Shown: positions 11,420-24,121, counted from the stretch's first letter. The stretch: DNA of 64,000 nt from Lepeophtheirus salmonis (GCF_016086655.4 NC_052142.2:500422-564421), one strand, 5' to 3'. Program-made: numbers and translations. The notes: generated by a model not told the origin, from the letters alone.

Positions 11420-13360
11420 TAAGGGTGATAATTTTGGTAAGAATACAAAAGCGTGCGAGGAGAAAAGAAGAATTACTTATGGCATCATTGATTAAATAAT
11501 ACACATCTTCTTCTATCAATCATGAACGTTATCATTCCCGCCTTTATTATTCAATATTAATATAATAATATTAGATGGGGATAGTCGATAGAGAACTGAA
11601 TAAAATGCCTAAAATAACGTCGCCTTCTGTCTGGATTTCTGAAAATGGAGGCCTAGGAATTTGGAAAATACTTACCGGATGAGAAACAGATGGTTTGTCG
11701 GATTTGTCGATATAAATGTGCCTTTAGTCCCCTGTCTAGAATTACACGCCACTCATTATCCTCATCTCATAACTAGAGTATGGATATTCATCTATAAAAT
11801 CAATTTAACGATGAATACATCAAGTCAGACTTTAACTCTGATTTCACAAGGATGCTTATTGTATGTAATATAACCTTATCCATTGCTAATCATCTACGTT
11901 CAAAAAATTTATGGAGAAATACAAGGGTAAACATATCCCTTCCCGAGGAACCATCATTAAATTAATGGAGGATGTTGTTACTGATGTCATTTATAGAAAT
12001 ACATATAAAATGTTTTGAGTCATCCACACCAAATGACGATCAAGTTATCAGTAAAAGTATTTACGAATATCGAAATGGAACTCTGAATTTTGTACTATCT
12101 CACAGTAAGTATTCAATTTTTTTTAAATCTAACCATAAAATATGATTCTATTTTAGCTAAACATATGATGAATTATGATACACAACTCAGTAAAGGGCAA
12201 AAACAACTGCTTAAATGGTCACAACAACGGGGGTAGTAGCTTTGGATGGTTTGCAACAAGTTTGTCTGAGACTACTTACTTCGTTTTAAGACTTGGGTAT
12301 GATAATTAGGTTTTCCAATATTACATAGTCATTAAATATTACTTTTTTATCCCTTAAGGCTTAGCTATGGTTGATGGGCTCCAAGAAATGGTGTTCAGAA
12401 AACTCATAAAAGGCAAAAATAACTGTTTAAATGGTCACAACAACGAGGGTAGTTACATCGGGTGTTGCATTATAATTAACAATTGTGTATATCCTTCATG
12501 ATAATAGTATGTTGTTATATAAGCATACCTTAATAACGGGGGGAAATATTTTTTGATGCTCTTAATAAGGAGTAATATCGCCGGACATTACTACATAATT
12601 AGCTTTTGCTCTAAATCTTTAAGATGAATTTATTTCTAACATTTTTTTATTAATATATTTATTGTCTAATTTTATGATTTTGACATTTACTTTATTATTA
12701 ATAATTAGTTAGATCTCATCGGTAGAGATATATCTATCCTGTGCACAATTGTATATAGCAACTTCCACATGAAGAAGAGGGGTGATTATCTTTTTGATTA
12801 AACTCCACGTCTCGCTTGTGTATTGCAACCTAAAGTTATGACATATTTAACTGAATTCCGATGTTAGACCAAGAAAAAATTATCTGGATCAATCTATTAT
12901 TTCAATATTCTTTATTTATAATTTATTATTATTAATAGTTATATGATTTTAATTGTTTAATTTTGTATATTTAACTTAAATGTTTAATGGTTTATTTTTT
13001 AGTATGTAGATTATATTTCATTAAAGCCTTCTTTTTTAAACTTTGAGCTTCAAATATATTTCAAATACTCTACTTCGTCGTTTCATTAGCTATTATTCTG
13101 AGAATAAGGTTCATAATGAATTACAATTTCATGGAGTGTGACGTTTTCAAATCTACTGTAACGGATAAAAACGTCAAAGTCAATTATACGTAGTATATCT
13201 TCATTAAACATTTTGCTAATAAATACATTCGTTATACCCTCAAAAATCATAATAAAGCAGGCAGATGATAATCACATCAGTATTTTAAACAATGATACCA
13301 TATGTCTTTTTTTCCCCCTCCTCCTCGCACGCGTTTTTCTCTACAATATTATCAACTATA
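11420..13360 (+). mobile_element. hAT element copy A (CGGBP1-like family), non-functional
   Basis: The ends are TAAGGGTGATAATTTTGG at the left and, inverted, TATAGTTGATAATATTGTAG at the right, continuing into a shared GCGTGCGAGGAG. A perfect 8-bp duplication (ATTATAAT) flanks it. Inside, at about 11640-12020, is a broken copy of the BED-finger ORF that is open in copy B (18193-18603). From about 12180 to 12450 there are two tandem units with the landmark TTAAATGGTCACAACAACG. At 1.9 kb no complete hAT catalytic domain is visible. The internal tandem is repeated two, three and two times in copies A, B and C. Confidence 0.88.
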
Positions 13361-13368
13361 ATTATAAT
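13361..13368. repeat. Target-site duplication, right (hAT copy A)
   Basis: ATTATAAT, identical to 11412-11419. Confidence 0.85.
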
Positions 13369-13559
13369 CCAGGCAGCGCTCTAGAGAAGGAGTATGCCCT
13401 CTTTTTAATACTTTACAAGTTGCCATACAAAAAATATTGAATAGAAGGAGATAATAACATATATGTAGAGCCAGTGCATATGATCAAAAATTTCTATTAT
13501 ATTTTTTTTATGCCGTCAAAATTTCGTCTTCCCATCTTTTGAAATTAAAAAAATTACTT

Positions 13560-14410
13560 TAACTGCAAAATTAGACGACATGAAACCTATCTTTCAAAAG
13601 GCATGTGTATCAATTATGCGCATAAATTAACTAATCAAGTAATTATCATAAAACATTATGGTAAAAATAACGGAGAATTACAAAGTGACATAGAAAGATT
13701 TTCATATAAAATTAAGGGGTGGCAGTAGAAAACCTATTTCTAACGATCAAATAATGCAAATATAGTATCTAATTTCATTAAAGAAGAGTTCTTATAATCG
13801 AAAATAATATCTGGTAAGCACATCAGTTTATCCAATAAAACATTTCAAACTGCAATTCACACAGTTAAAGGATTGGCCGAAGACTTATCTCCTACATTTA
13901 AAATTTATATTACCCATGAATATTAATTATGACCCCGTTGAAAGGAGATTCAGATGGTATCGTCAACTTGGTGGTAGTAATTACTTTTTAGTTGAAGACA
14001 TTTTTTAGAGAGTGAAAAAAAAATGGAATCAGATCCTTATTGAAAATTATCATTAGGTCCTTAAGTTAATTAAAATAAATTTTTCGATTCAACTCTTCTT
14101 TACAAAATATTGAAAATGATTCATAAACATTTTTGTGAATGATTTCTCAAATATATATCAAAGACTTAGATGAGATTACCAGAATATAAAATGTAATTTA
14201 TTACATCAGTGGATTTATAGCCTTTAGGATAATGAAATTTATACAACAAAAATATTACGTTGAACTGAAAATGAGCTTATTTATGTCGATGAAATTGGGA
14301 CAAATTATAACCTAAATTCATTTTTGGATACAATGGATAGAGCTGGACTCAGCACACCAACAGATGTCATGTACTTGACTACAATTCATCCGTATCAAAT
14401 ATTACATTTT
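13560..14410 (+). pseudogene. P-element-type transposase C-terminal remnant
   Basis: Three blocks match, from family memory, the C-terminal part of P-element/THAP-type transposases. VERRFRWYRQLGGSNYFLVE at about 13935-14000 corresponds to the common ERRFGWYRQLSGANYF. SGFIAFRIMKFIQQKY follows at about 14205-14250. FLDTMDRAGLSTPTDVMYL at about 14315-14375 corresponds to ..LIDRGGL..PS... Upstream, KTFQTAIHTVKGLAEDLSPT (13840-13900) fits the preceding region. Frames change between blocks and stops are frequent. I see no THAP finger and no ends. Confidence 0.6.
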
Positions 14411-15146
14411 AAAAAAAAAATACTATAAAAACACAATATTTACATTTAAGAGTTCAAGACATGTATTTATTTGCTGTTACTGTAAATACTTAAATTAAAA
14501 AATAACATTTGTCTTGGATAATGATAGCAAAATGTAAAATAATCCCAAATTGAATAATTTCTTAGATAAAATGAACAGCCAAGATGTTAGAAAAAGAAAG
14601 AATTTATGAGATAAAAGTAAGTCTACTAAATTAACTAATAAGATTCGATCATTAAATTCATAAATTTCGATTGAGTTCCTATTAATAAATAAATCAAGTA
14701 AATTTATAAATAATCTATTTTTTTCCCTTAATTTTTTCTAAAAGTTTCATATAAATCATACAATTTTATTCATCATGTAGCTATTATAAATATTAACATG
14801 ACATAACATAAGATCGATTAATAGTTATATTCTCCGATTGATTTCAAGAAATTATTGGCTAATTTGTTTATTATAGAAATATTCAGAAGTTGATGATTAA
14901 ATCACATCTATATTTGATTAATCTCTTGGTTTATAATATTTTAACAGTTTTTATGAGATTAATTTAGTGTAATACTAAAAGTTATACAATATCACATTCC
15001 TCGACATCGTCATAGATGAATATTCATAATCTGGAAGCAGCTCTAACATGACCCAATGACATTTCAAAGTTAAACACTATGGCGTTGATATTAATTGTTA
15101 TATTTAATAAGTAATGATAAATTATGATAATAATTGAAAAACAACC
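14411..15146. other. No recognisable gene
   Basis: Very AT-rich; nothing supported. Confidence 0.4.
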
Positions 15147-15148
15147 TA

Positions 15149-15568
15149 CAGAGGAGAATTGATGACTTGCACAATTTTGTAAGTTTGCCCACTGTCAAAG
15201 AAAAGAACACTTTATAATTTTAATGGTAGGTTTATCTTGACAGTGAGGGACATTTGATTATATGAGCAAACAAAAGTGTTGGGAGGCAGAAAAATCCCCA
15301 TCTTCAAGCATGGGGTTAGAAACATTGTGCATAGCGAGTGTTTCCCTGCCAAGGGGAGATGACAACTTCACCACATCGAAGGGAGGATGTACCATCCTCG
15401 GGAAAGTCTTGGGTGACAACCTCCTTACCTCAGGGCAGGGAACTGAAAATGGATAAGCCAAAACTTACGACCATATCCAGTCTTCAGACCTCAATCTTAT
15501 TGAAAATCTTTTGAAGTGGACAAACTTACAAAATCGACAAGAGATCAAATACTTATTTTTCTTCACTG
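15149..15568 (+). mobile_element. Tc1 element of the salmonid-fish type, internally deleted
   Basis: A TA dinucleotide precedes CAG at 15149, and CTG at 15566-15568 is followed by TA, as for Tc1 elements. Both ends carry ATTTTGTAAGTTTG with a CCACT next to it, in inverted orientation. The left end continues with TTTAATGGTAGGTTTATCTT and ACAGTGAGGGACA, wording I know from fish (salmonid) Tc1 ends. The middle keeps transposase code: CFPAKGR, then HHIEGRM, LGDNLLTS and QSSDLNLIENLLKW, the last being the third catalytic-region motif (QSPDLNPIENLW). The 5' two thirds of the ORF, including the first catalytic Asp, is deleted. At 420 bp it could only move in trans. Confidence 0.85.
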
Positions 15569-15574
15569 TAGATT

Positions 15575-16240
15575 TATATTAATAATATAGTGAATACGAC
15601 CTATTAATTATTATATTCAACCATAGAATGTTAAGAATGGAGTTTTTCTTAACATTTATGAGTCAAAATGATTCTCGTTGAAAGTAATATTCTATTTATT
15701 TCAAAAATTTTTGCCCAAATTTTATTAACTAACAATAAATTATAATTATTCTCAATAAAAAAGTCATTAGTTGTGTGGTATTTGAAACTTATAGAGCTAA
15801 TTATAAAACCATACGCAGGAATCTTGAAACTTAAATAGCTCATTGTAACACCATTTTTTTAAAGATATCAAGAGTTGTGTTTAATACAGACCAATTGGTG
15901 GTTAAAATTAATATAACTTAAAACAAGAGGGTTATTGTAACAATACTCCCAATCGATCTGACTTTGAGTAAAAGAAGGGATTGTAGTGAGGTATTAGAAG
16001 CTCAAAAAGCTTATAAAACCCAGGGGCTTTGAAGCTTAAAGAGCTCATTGTGGACCAATATATATATTTTTTTAGTTATATTGAGAGTTGTGTTAAACAC
16101 AAACGAATTAATATAACTTATTGGAGGACATTTTGAAAGTAATCTATCTATTTAATTCAAATACCGTAAATAACTTACAAAATATTAATTATAAAAATTA
16201 TTTTGTTTGAAAGCTGAAATAATAATTCAAACTTAAATTT
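15575..16240. other. No recognisable gene
   Basis: A phrase like CTTAAATAGCTCATTGTAACAC recurs twice (about 15828 and 16035) with nearby ACACAAACGAATTAATATAA-like text, suggesting a decayed short tandem duplication of about 200 bases. No coding content. Confidence 0.4.
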
Positions 16241-16254
16241 TTCTTTATTTATTA

Positions 16255-17553
16255 TAGAAAATATTAAAAAAACACAAAATAGATGAAGAAAATCATTCAA
16301 CCCCGAGATACTTTGAAAGTCTTGAACCTTAAGATATATTTCAAGAACATAACTTCACCAAGTTAACCTCGGAGGAAGAAGCATCCATCGAAAAAGAGAT
16401 TAAAACTATCCGTTTAATATGAACAAAGTTTATAGAAAAAGAGAATCCTCAAATGGATGAAGAAAATATAGAAATAAAAGTCTGTATTTAAATCAAATAC
16501 CATCAAATCTCCAAAAAAATGAAAAAGATAAACATTCTACCCCGATATCGGTCGAGGATTCCGAGCCTTGGAAATTATTCCAAGAATCTACTCCCATTAA
16601 TTCAACCCCAGAAGAAGAAGCAACTATCAATATTACTATTATGTGTTATTTAGTGAACCAATTTAACAAAAAGTCGTCAAGGTAAGAACAATACTTGACT
16701 GTTTCTAATATATCTCTTATAAAAAAAGAGACTACTAAAAAGTTGAGTGTTAATGACCCTCCCAACGTTCTGTGAATGAACGTTGCAGATAAATGATATA
16801 TCTATTACAACTAGAGAAATGTATGTTATGCTTCATTTAATGAGTAACTGAACTTATGGCACCTACTACAATTAATGAAGTTGTAGAATAACTTCACCCA
16901 ATACTTATCAATCTTAAGTAAAAAAATATTTTCAAAGATAATACTTATACAGAAATTCATCTTACTAAAGTTAAAAGACTTTTTCAAATTTCTGATTGCT
17001 AAAACATTTATTCTCAACTCATAAAAGAGGAGCAAAGACTCCAGAAATACCAATCCCCTCTGCTAAATTTTCAAAGTTGGGTTGGGTTTTGAGAAGTGCG
17101 ATAGGAATTGACAATATAACAAAAGTAATAATACCATTTTCTCAAGAAGTTGATCATATAAATTATGAAATAACAACCATTTATAATGATATACTTGAAA
17201 AATTTGACTTTGACAAATTATGGTCAAGAGGAAATGTATAGATAAGTCTGCATGAACCTGATGATAAATCATTTACAGATATAGACTTCCATGTATATAA
17301 ACATATGAAAGATACAGGAGTATATGATTCCTCATGAAGATGCTGGTTCGTCGAAATGTTATGGACAGATCTTAGTGCTAAAGGTCATCAAATGAATAAT
17401 AATTATAACAGAGCATTAGCTATGTGGAAAAAGGTTCTGACTAAAATTAAATCAAAACATATGTCATTTGCCAATGATACTGAAAATGACTTTACTAAAA
17501 ACGGAATTCCGGTAAGAATTTCAATGCAATTACAAGAAATAACTAGTCACTAA
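16255..17553 (+). pseudogene. Unrecognised decayed coding region with internal duplication
   Basis: From 16996 to 17553 one frame stays open except for TAG at 17239 and TGA near 17335 (about 185 codons). It begins LLKHLFSTHKRGAKTPEIPI and ends RISMQLQEITSH, and is rich in Lys and Asn. Upstream, two similar acidic segments follow each other: STPRYFESLEP..EEEASIEKEI (about 16300-16410) and STPISVEDSEP..EEEATINI (about 16540-16640), a tandem duplication at protein level. I do not recognise the family; a retroelement gag-like or host-derived pseudogene are both possible. Confidence 0.35.
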
Positions 17554-17981
17554 CCTAAATTTTGTATAGTATTTTACAGTAAAAATACACAAGTTTATTG
17601 ATACAATATATATAACAAAAATGTTTATATCCATACTAATAAAAATTTAAAAAAATAGATAAAATAAGAATGAGATATGTTAAGATATTGTTTAGAAACT
17701 TTGATTATAGAAATAACAAGTATCATAAATAATAATTGGGAGTTGCCGATCGGGATCCTCTATAACCTTCAGCTATTACTCCAACCCTCCTGATTCATGG
17801 TCTTCAAAAGGGTGTAATAAACACTCCAAATGAATCAATGTTGTACACCGTATCCTACGGTAACATGGAAAAAAATCAGGAAAGATATTTGGACAAGATG
17901 GAGTCAAGAATATTTAAATGTTTATGTATTAGCAGAAAATGTTTAAAGTCATATACCAACTCAATCAAAAAGGGTGATACA

Positions 17982-19420
17982 AAAGGGTGATAATTTTGGT
18001 AAGAATACAAAAGCGTGCGAGGAGAAGAGAAGAAATACTGTGGCATTATTGATTAAATAATATACATCCTCTTCTATCAAGAACGTTATCATTCCCGCCT
18101 TTATTATTCAATATTAATTTAATATTAGATGCTGATAGTCGATAAAGAACTGAATAACATGCCTAAAATAACTTTGCCTTCTGTCTGGATTTATGAAAAT
18201 GGAGGCCCAGGAATTTGGAAAATACTTACCGGATGAGAAACAGATGGCTTGTCAGATTTGTCAATATAAATGTGCCTTTAGTCCCCTGTCTAGAATTCCA
18301 CGCCACTCATTATCCTCATCTCATATCAAGAGCATGGATATTCATCTAAAAAATCAAGTTAATGATGAATACATCAAGTCAGACTTTAACTCTGATCTTA
18401 CAAAGATGCTTATTGCATGTAATATACCCTTATTCATTGCTAATCATCCTACATTTAATAAATTTATGGAGAAATACACTGGTAAACCCATCCTTTCCCG
18501 AGGAACCATCATTAAGTTAATGGAGGATGTTGGTAATTATGTCATTTATAGAAATACCCCCATAGTAAATTGTGAAGTTGAGATAATTTTTAGTATGTTT
18601 TGAGTCGTCCACACCAAATTACGATCAAAGTTATCCTTAAAAAGTATCAAATATTAACTAATTTCGAAATGGAACTCTGAATTTTGTACCATCTAACAGT
18701 AACTATTCATTATTTTAAAATCTGACCATAAAATATGAATATAAAAAAATATCAAGAATTATGACACACAACTCATTAAATGGCAAAAACAACTGCGTAA
18801 ATGATCACAACAACCGGGGGGTAGTAGCTTTGGATGGTTTGAAACTAGTTTGTCTGACATTAGTTTCTTAACTTAAGGCTTAGCTATGGTTGATAAGCTC
18901 CAAGAAATGGTGTTAAGAAAACTCATAAAACGCAAAAACAACTTCTTAAATGGTCACAACAACGGGGGTTACAGCTTTGAATGGTTTGCAACTAGTTTGT
19001 CTGACACTAGTTTTCTTCACTTAAAGGGTGTGATCATTAGGTTTTCTAATATTACATAGTCAATAAATATTACTTTTTTATCACTTATGGATTAGGTATG
19101 GTTCATAAGCTCCAAGAAATGGTATTCAGAAAACTCATAAAAAGGAAAAAAACAACGACTTAAATGTTCACAACAACGGGGGTAGTTGCATTGGGTGTAG
19201 CATTATAATTAGCAATCGTGGGAATCCTTCATGATAATAGTATGTTGTTATACAAGCATAAATAACCGGGAGAAATCTTTTTTTGATGCTCTTAATAAGG
19301 AGTAATATCGCCGGACATTACTACATAATTAGCTTTTGCTCTAAATCTTTACAATGTCATGTAAGGAAACTACATTAAGTCAAGAATGGTTGCCTGAATT
19401 GTCTTATCAGTTATAAAGGA
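17982..19420 (+). mobile_element. hAT element copy B, right end missing
   Basis: The left end (AAAGGGTGATAATTTTGG) matches copy A. Similarity to copies A and C then runs to about 19420 (TTGCCTGAATTGTCTTATCA), after which the sequences part; the right terminal repeat is absent. It holds three of the internal tandem units (about 18770, 18925 and 19135) where A and C have two. It includes the best preserved N-terminal ORF of the family at 18193-18603. A short direct repeat of AAGGGTGATA just outside the left end (17970-17990) suggests slippage or nested insertion. Confidence 0.78.
18193..18603 (+). CDS. hAT transposase N-terminal part with BED/CGGBP1-like finger (136 aa)
   Basis: The finger is ACQICQYKC followed by RHSLSSSH, giving C-x2-C and H-x5-H, near residues 18-45. 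Next comes the conserved linker DLTKMLIACNIPLFIANHPT and KFMEKYTGKPILSRGTIIKL, shared with the fragments at 30676 and 59454. Full hAT transposases continue into an RNase H-like DDE domain with an insertion; here the frame stops after 136 codons and only non-coding tandem units follow. So this is an isolated DNA-binding N-terminus, resembling CGG-repeat-binding protein 1, itself a domesticated hAT N-terminus (known). Whether it is expressed is unknown; in copies A, C and D the same ORF is broken. Confidence 0.6.
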   Translation: MKMEAQEFGKYLPDEKQMACQICQYKCAFSPLSRIPRHSLSSSHIKSMDIHLKNQVNDEYIKSDFNSDLTKMLIACNIPLFIANHPTFNKFMEKYTGKPILSRGTIIKLMEDVGNYVIYRNTPIVNCEVEIIFSMF

Positions 19421-20990
19421 GTCTTAAATCTGAATCATTAGAAAAAAATTAATGGAATTAAGCAAGAATCACTAAAGTCCATAAAAACCTGGACAACGTT
19501 GTCAATCCAGCAACACTAAGCTTCACAAATGGCAGAAAATGTTTACACTCAATAAAACAAATTGCTCTATTAGAGTCTAACGTTGCTGAAAAATAAATAG
19601 TAGAATCTAAATGGACCAATCAATGTGGACGTGCTGGAAATCAAGAGCAGATGGTGACAGTCTCAGAGGTGATTGTACAATCAACTCAGGAGTTCCAATC
19701 TCCTGTTCGAGATCGACCCTGCCATAAAGAGGAAGTCAAAGAGGATAAAGTCATTCCTGGGAAACAGCTACCATGTATGTTGCACCAGTTCCTTCAATTT
19801 AGAAAATACATCAGAGAGAGATGTTGCTGATACTCATCATCAAGAATTGAGGAAGAAAATATATGAAGTTATATAAAATTATGAAAAGGTGACAATTAGC
19901 CATCTCAAACGATGCATGGATAAGTAAAACAATTATTATACATAAATCTAAGAAATAACAATATTATAAAATCATACAACATGGTAAAACTGTCGTGGGG
20001 GTCAGACAACCTTACAACTTGTCTGTCTATTCTAAACCTGAGTTACGAATACAGGAGAAACATGGGGCATAGTTTTGCAATACAAGGTAGATGTTACAGG
20101 CATTAACGTATTGTTTCTCTGAAGTTATACTTCGCTCAATTAGTGATACTTCTGGAAAGATCTACAGGCTTACAACCTGAGGGTATATAAATTCTAGTCG
20201 AAATTGAGTAGGATATACAAAGACACTAAAATTAATTTAATAGTTACAAGGTGAATAACCCTCCGTTAGTAAACCTCCTTTTTTTGACGTAGTTAAGGAA
20301 CTTTGGTTAAATGTTAACCCAAGGAGAGACTGAATCCCTCGGATTGTTTCATTGTTACGTCCTCACGATGTAAGAATAGGTGGAAGATTGAGGACCTAAT
20401 CTCCAAAATACAATGCATATTGTACGTAGTGAAGCACAAGAACCAAGAACTCCCTCTCTATGATGACTACGCCTCTCCGCTAATTGTAATCTTCAACTCC
20501 CTCTTCATCGATTGGGAAATAAATAATAATATGTAATACACAATATTAGTAATAAATATTAGTATATTACTAATAATTTTATGCAAAAAACTCTATCAAG
20601 ATTTCATGATTTGCTTTTTTAAATCATATATCTGGATTTGCCGGTTTTACTTTTTGTTTTTATCCTAGTGTTGTTGACCTAATTTTAATTGTTTGATATT
20701 TCTTTGTCTGTTATTAACCTCTTTACTTTATGATTAATGCTTCTAGATTTATATAAATATATGATATGTTTTGGATGACAAAAAAAAAATGTTAACCCAA
20801 ATTTTAAGTAAATTTTATTCTTTATGGACAGTTAATTTGAACTCAAAATTTCCCTAATTAATCATAACAACATTAGATTTGGTCATATAAAAGATATCAT
20901 TTGTGATTATTATTGTTGAAGTCATTAATATTTCATTTTCGATAAAAACTCAAATGAAATATTTATTACTTTTAACGAACATTTGCTACT
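19421..20990. other. Mostly non-coding; two short open pieces
   Basis: The open stretch at 19673-19876 (67 codons) and an open segment at about 20375-20530 (KNRWKIEDLISK, then LPLYDDYASPLIVIFNSLFI) show no family I know. Both sit in sequence with stops on either side. Confidence 0.3.
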
Positions 20991-20994
20991 AAAG

Positions 20995-21330
20995 AAACAT
21001 GGTAACTCGGATAATTTGAAGAATGTTTTGGAGGCAAAAAAGAATAATAAACATGAAGTTTCATTAGATCAGCTAAAATCAGCTGGGATAAGCGAGGAAA
21101 GATAAAGGAAATAAACATTTGCTAGAACTACTACAAGGTAGATCCCCAATTCTACTCTGTGTCCAACAATGACTTACAATTATAACTACGCAACAAATCC
21201 TCCAGATTACGCTGTCTTTTATGAGCACAAAGGAATATTCAATCAGGTTTTGAATATATTTAGAAAAGCATATTCCCTACTCAGAAATTAAATAACAATG
21301 ACTACTAAGGAAAAGAAAATTCATTCTTCC
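20995..21330 (+). repeat. Dispersed hAT-left-end repeat, long copy
   Basis: It begins in mid-family with ACATGGTAACTCGGATAATT, passes GTTTCATTAGATCAGCTAAA, then TTCAATCAGGTTTTGAATAT, and ends at an ATG (21298) starting MTTKEKKIHSSTN. The copies at about 31000 (minus) and 55970 show comparable starts (MTTAEEKKI, MATAEERKK), so this is the upstream region plus start codon of a transposase gene. Confidence 0.6.
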
Positions 21331-22980
21331 ACAAATTCCACAAAAACAAGCCATCCAAAAAAATCAACGGATTTACTTGTTGAAAAAATTGTTGAAATTT
21401 CAATTTCAAATTGTTCAAATTTCAATAGACCACTTGGTATTAGGGATTGCCCCTTTATTATTGTACTCAATATTTGTTATTTAGAGGAAATCGGTATGGT
21501 CTTATTTTAAATCTGAAACCAACATAGGATATTTTTTTAAATGAGTCATTTTACTCTGATATACATATCTAGGTAGAGTTTATTTATCTACATTAAAATT
21601 CTATTTTTTTATTTATTTTATTGTCTTCTATGAATTACGTGAATAACAAAAAGAATTCTCCATTTGAATTTGTCGGTTATTTTCTTATTTTCCTGGGTTT
21701 TTTTTTCTTCTTTTTAATCTTGTACGACCAATCAAATCTATAAAAAAAGCGGCAAGCAACGGGAAGTTAAATAAAGAGATCTGCGGGAAAGTAAGCGTAC
21801 AATTAATTATAAATCGACTTTGTTAACTTGACAATATTGATAAAATTAAAATTAATATAAATATAATTATAATATAAATAATAGAACTCAAGTAAAATTG
21901 ACTTTTTTGTAGTTGTCTATAATTAGCGATAGTTATTATATATATATAAAATTTATATATAATTATATAAAAGACAGTTGTATGATTATAATAATTACGT
22001 CATTTAAGCTTTTTATCATTTTTCTAACTATTCTATTATACTTTTTACTAGAATAGAACATACTTTAAAATGATAAAAATACATGAATGATTATCAAATA
22101 TCGAGAAAAAATAGATCCTTTATAAAAAAAGTATTCTGAACATTTATCATTTGCCCTTGTACAGAAAAAATTAAGAATCTAAAAAATCTTATTGAAAAAC
22201 AAAAGAACCACTTTTATGCAAAACATCTTGACTTAAATTAAATTAAAAATCGATAAATAAACGAATAAATCCTGAACAAGGCATTGTCAAGATGAATAAA
22301 AATTGCATATTGTCTGTTTGAGTGTTTCTGGAGCACACTGAATGAATTCGTATTAAATGTAGATACAAAAGAATAAGAAGCATTTTTATAGATCTCGGGG
22401 TGTATAATATCTTAGTTCACTAACGGAAGGTTAAATTGAACAATTACATTTTTTATCTTTAATTAAGAACCATAGCCAGAAATTGTGAATGTTAAAACCC
22501 GAGTCTTTTTAAATAAGTTTCGTGCAAATGTAAACTATTTTTGTACCAAAATATTGAGAAAAGAAAGATGACTCTACAGCTCTTCGAGGCGTAAAAAACA
22601 TGGAAAATATGTTTTCTTTGTCGGTAAAAAAAAAGAAAATAATGAAAAAGAGAAAATGAAATAAAGACCACCCTTGTAGTGTATTGTCACATGATTATGA
22701 AAACCTTAAATTTTTATGTTAAATATTTTTTTTGTAGTAGGAACATGATAATAGTTGTCTAATACAAAAGATACCCATAAAAATATGTTCTACCTTCTAG
22801 TTACTCCTAATAATTTATTTATCGTGAAACTATCAAACCCGATCGCTAAATTTATATTAGAAGTAGATACCAAGTGGTCTTAATACATTGAATTGTTAAC
22901 TTCAACAAGATAACATTTATTAATTAACGATAGAAATTGAACCAAATTAATACTAAAAAAATATGTGTGTCTGAGCTTTC
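21331..22980. other. No recognisable gene
   Basis: The open frame begun at 21298 ends at 21510 with no hAT motif after its first residues. The rest is AT-rich without supported features. Confidence 0.4.
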
Positions 22981-22984
22981 TTAA

Positions 22985-23560
22985 TCATTAATCTAGCCGG
23001 CAATAATGGCTTCCAGGCGGCGGTGCAAAGCCTGGCATCTACTTCAAATGTAGTCCTCTATCATGAAATTCCAGTGCTGGCTTACAGTGGCTTTGAGGCC
23101 TCGGTGTTTGGATGAAGGGCACTGCAGGTCTTCCCCTCGACATACACCCACAAGGGGTAGTCAACACAGTAGAGGTGATCAAAAGTATGAAAAATGAGTT
23201 CAAAAGAACTCAGAAGAGTCATTCAAAACTCATTCAAGAGTCTTGCAACGGCTTTTTTATTGCTGGAGTCCAAAGTGGCCTATCTGCCCTCACAAGGTTT
23301 TTTTTTAATCCACTTAGCTATCTGGACAGTCTGTTGTGAAACCCGAAATCTCTTGCATGGGGGCTCGTGGACTTGAGGGGATTGGCCTTGGCTGTTTTCT
23401 TTAACTCCCCCAAATACATTTTGGCCTTTTCAAAAGACCCCTTCTTCCTCTTCAACATTTTGGACTTGCTGACAGCGTAGATGGTGCTCCTGGAGATGCC
23501 CAACTGGTTGGAGTGCACGAATGGAAATTCGTTGATCAGGTTCAACTTTTATTTTCTCGA
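22985..23560 (-). pseudogene. Tc1/mariner transposase remnant, middle deleted
   Basis: Minus-strand translation gives a helix-turn-helix piece (NQLGISRSTIYAVSKSKM, from 23545), then DRPLWTPAIKK near 23270, then VDYPLWVYVEGKTCSALHPN at about 23140 and HRGLKATVSQHWNFMIEDYI with CQALHRRLEAII at the C-terminus (about 23000-23110). That is the usual order of mariner-like transposases, where DYxLW carries the third catalytic Asp. The sequence between the linker and that motif, including the first two catalytic Asp, is missing. Frames shift at least twice. Confidence 0.75.
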
Positions 23561-24110
23561 CTTTTACGTAAGTTAGAGAGCTCGAATTTTTTTTGTTATG
23601 TTAGTTATTGTTTATGCTTCAATATATCGAAATATGAATTCATTTTAATCACTTAACCTTAATTAATTATTGAATTAGTAAATGTTCAGATTTCAATGGA
23701 TTACCCAGTAAATACTTTCTTAATACATTTTATAGGAATTTTCATGACTAATCAAAAACGAATTGCCAAGAGAGGCTACACTTAGATTTTTTGTCAATGA
23801 AATAGGTATCCTATGTTAATATGATTTTTTTTTTTCGAGAAAATTTGACTACCGCATGGTCTTACCTTTTCGTTTGTCTTTTTCAGTTAATTTCTATGTA
23901 ATGATTAATGGAGCTATTTTTGTAGTTTTCAGTAATTTAAAATAAAAAGATTTTAATACATAGAATTGAATAACTACTCTAAACTTCAGTCAATCTAAAA
24001 TTTGGATTTTTTTCTCACCAAAAGAATATTATTTACAAACTTTAATATTGTAAATGTGCTTACTTTTTTCATACTTTTTTAAAGAAAATAACCTAATAAG
24101 TATTCACAAG
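23561..24110. other. No recognisable gene
   Basis: AT-rich, no motifs. Confidence 0.4.
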
Positions 24111-24121
24111 TGTATTAGCAT

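Noticed and set aside
15258..15461. Overlapping open frames on both strands (64-67 codons)
   Set aside because: They are Tc1 sequence; only the plus-strand reading carries transposase motifs, spread over frames.
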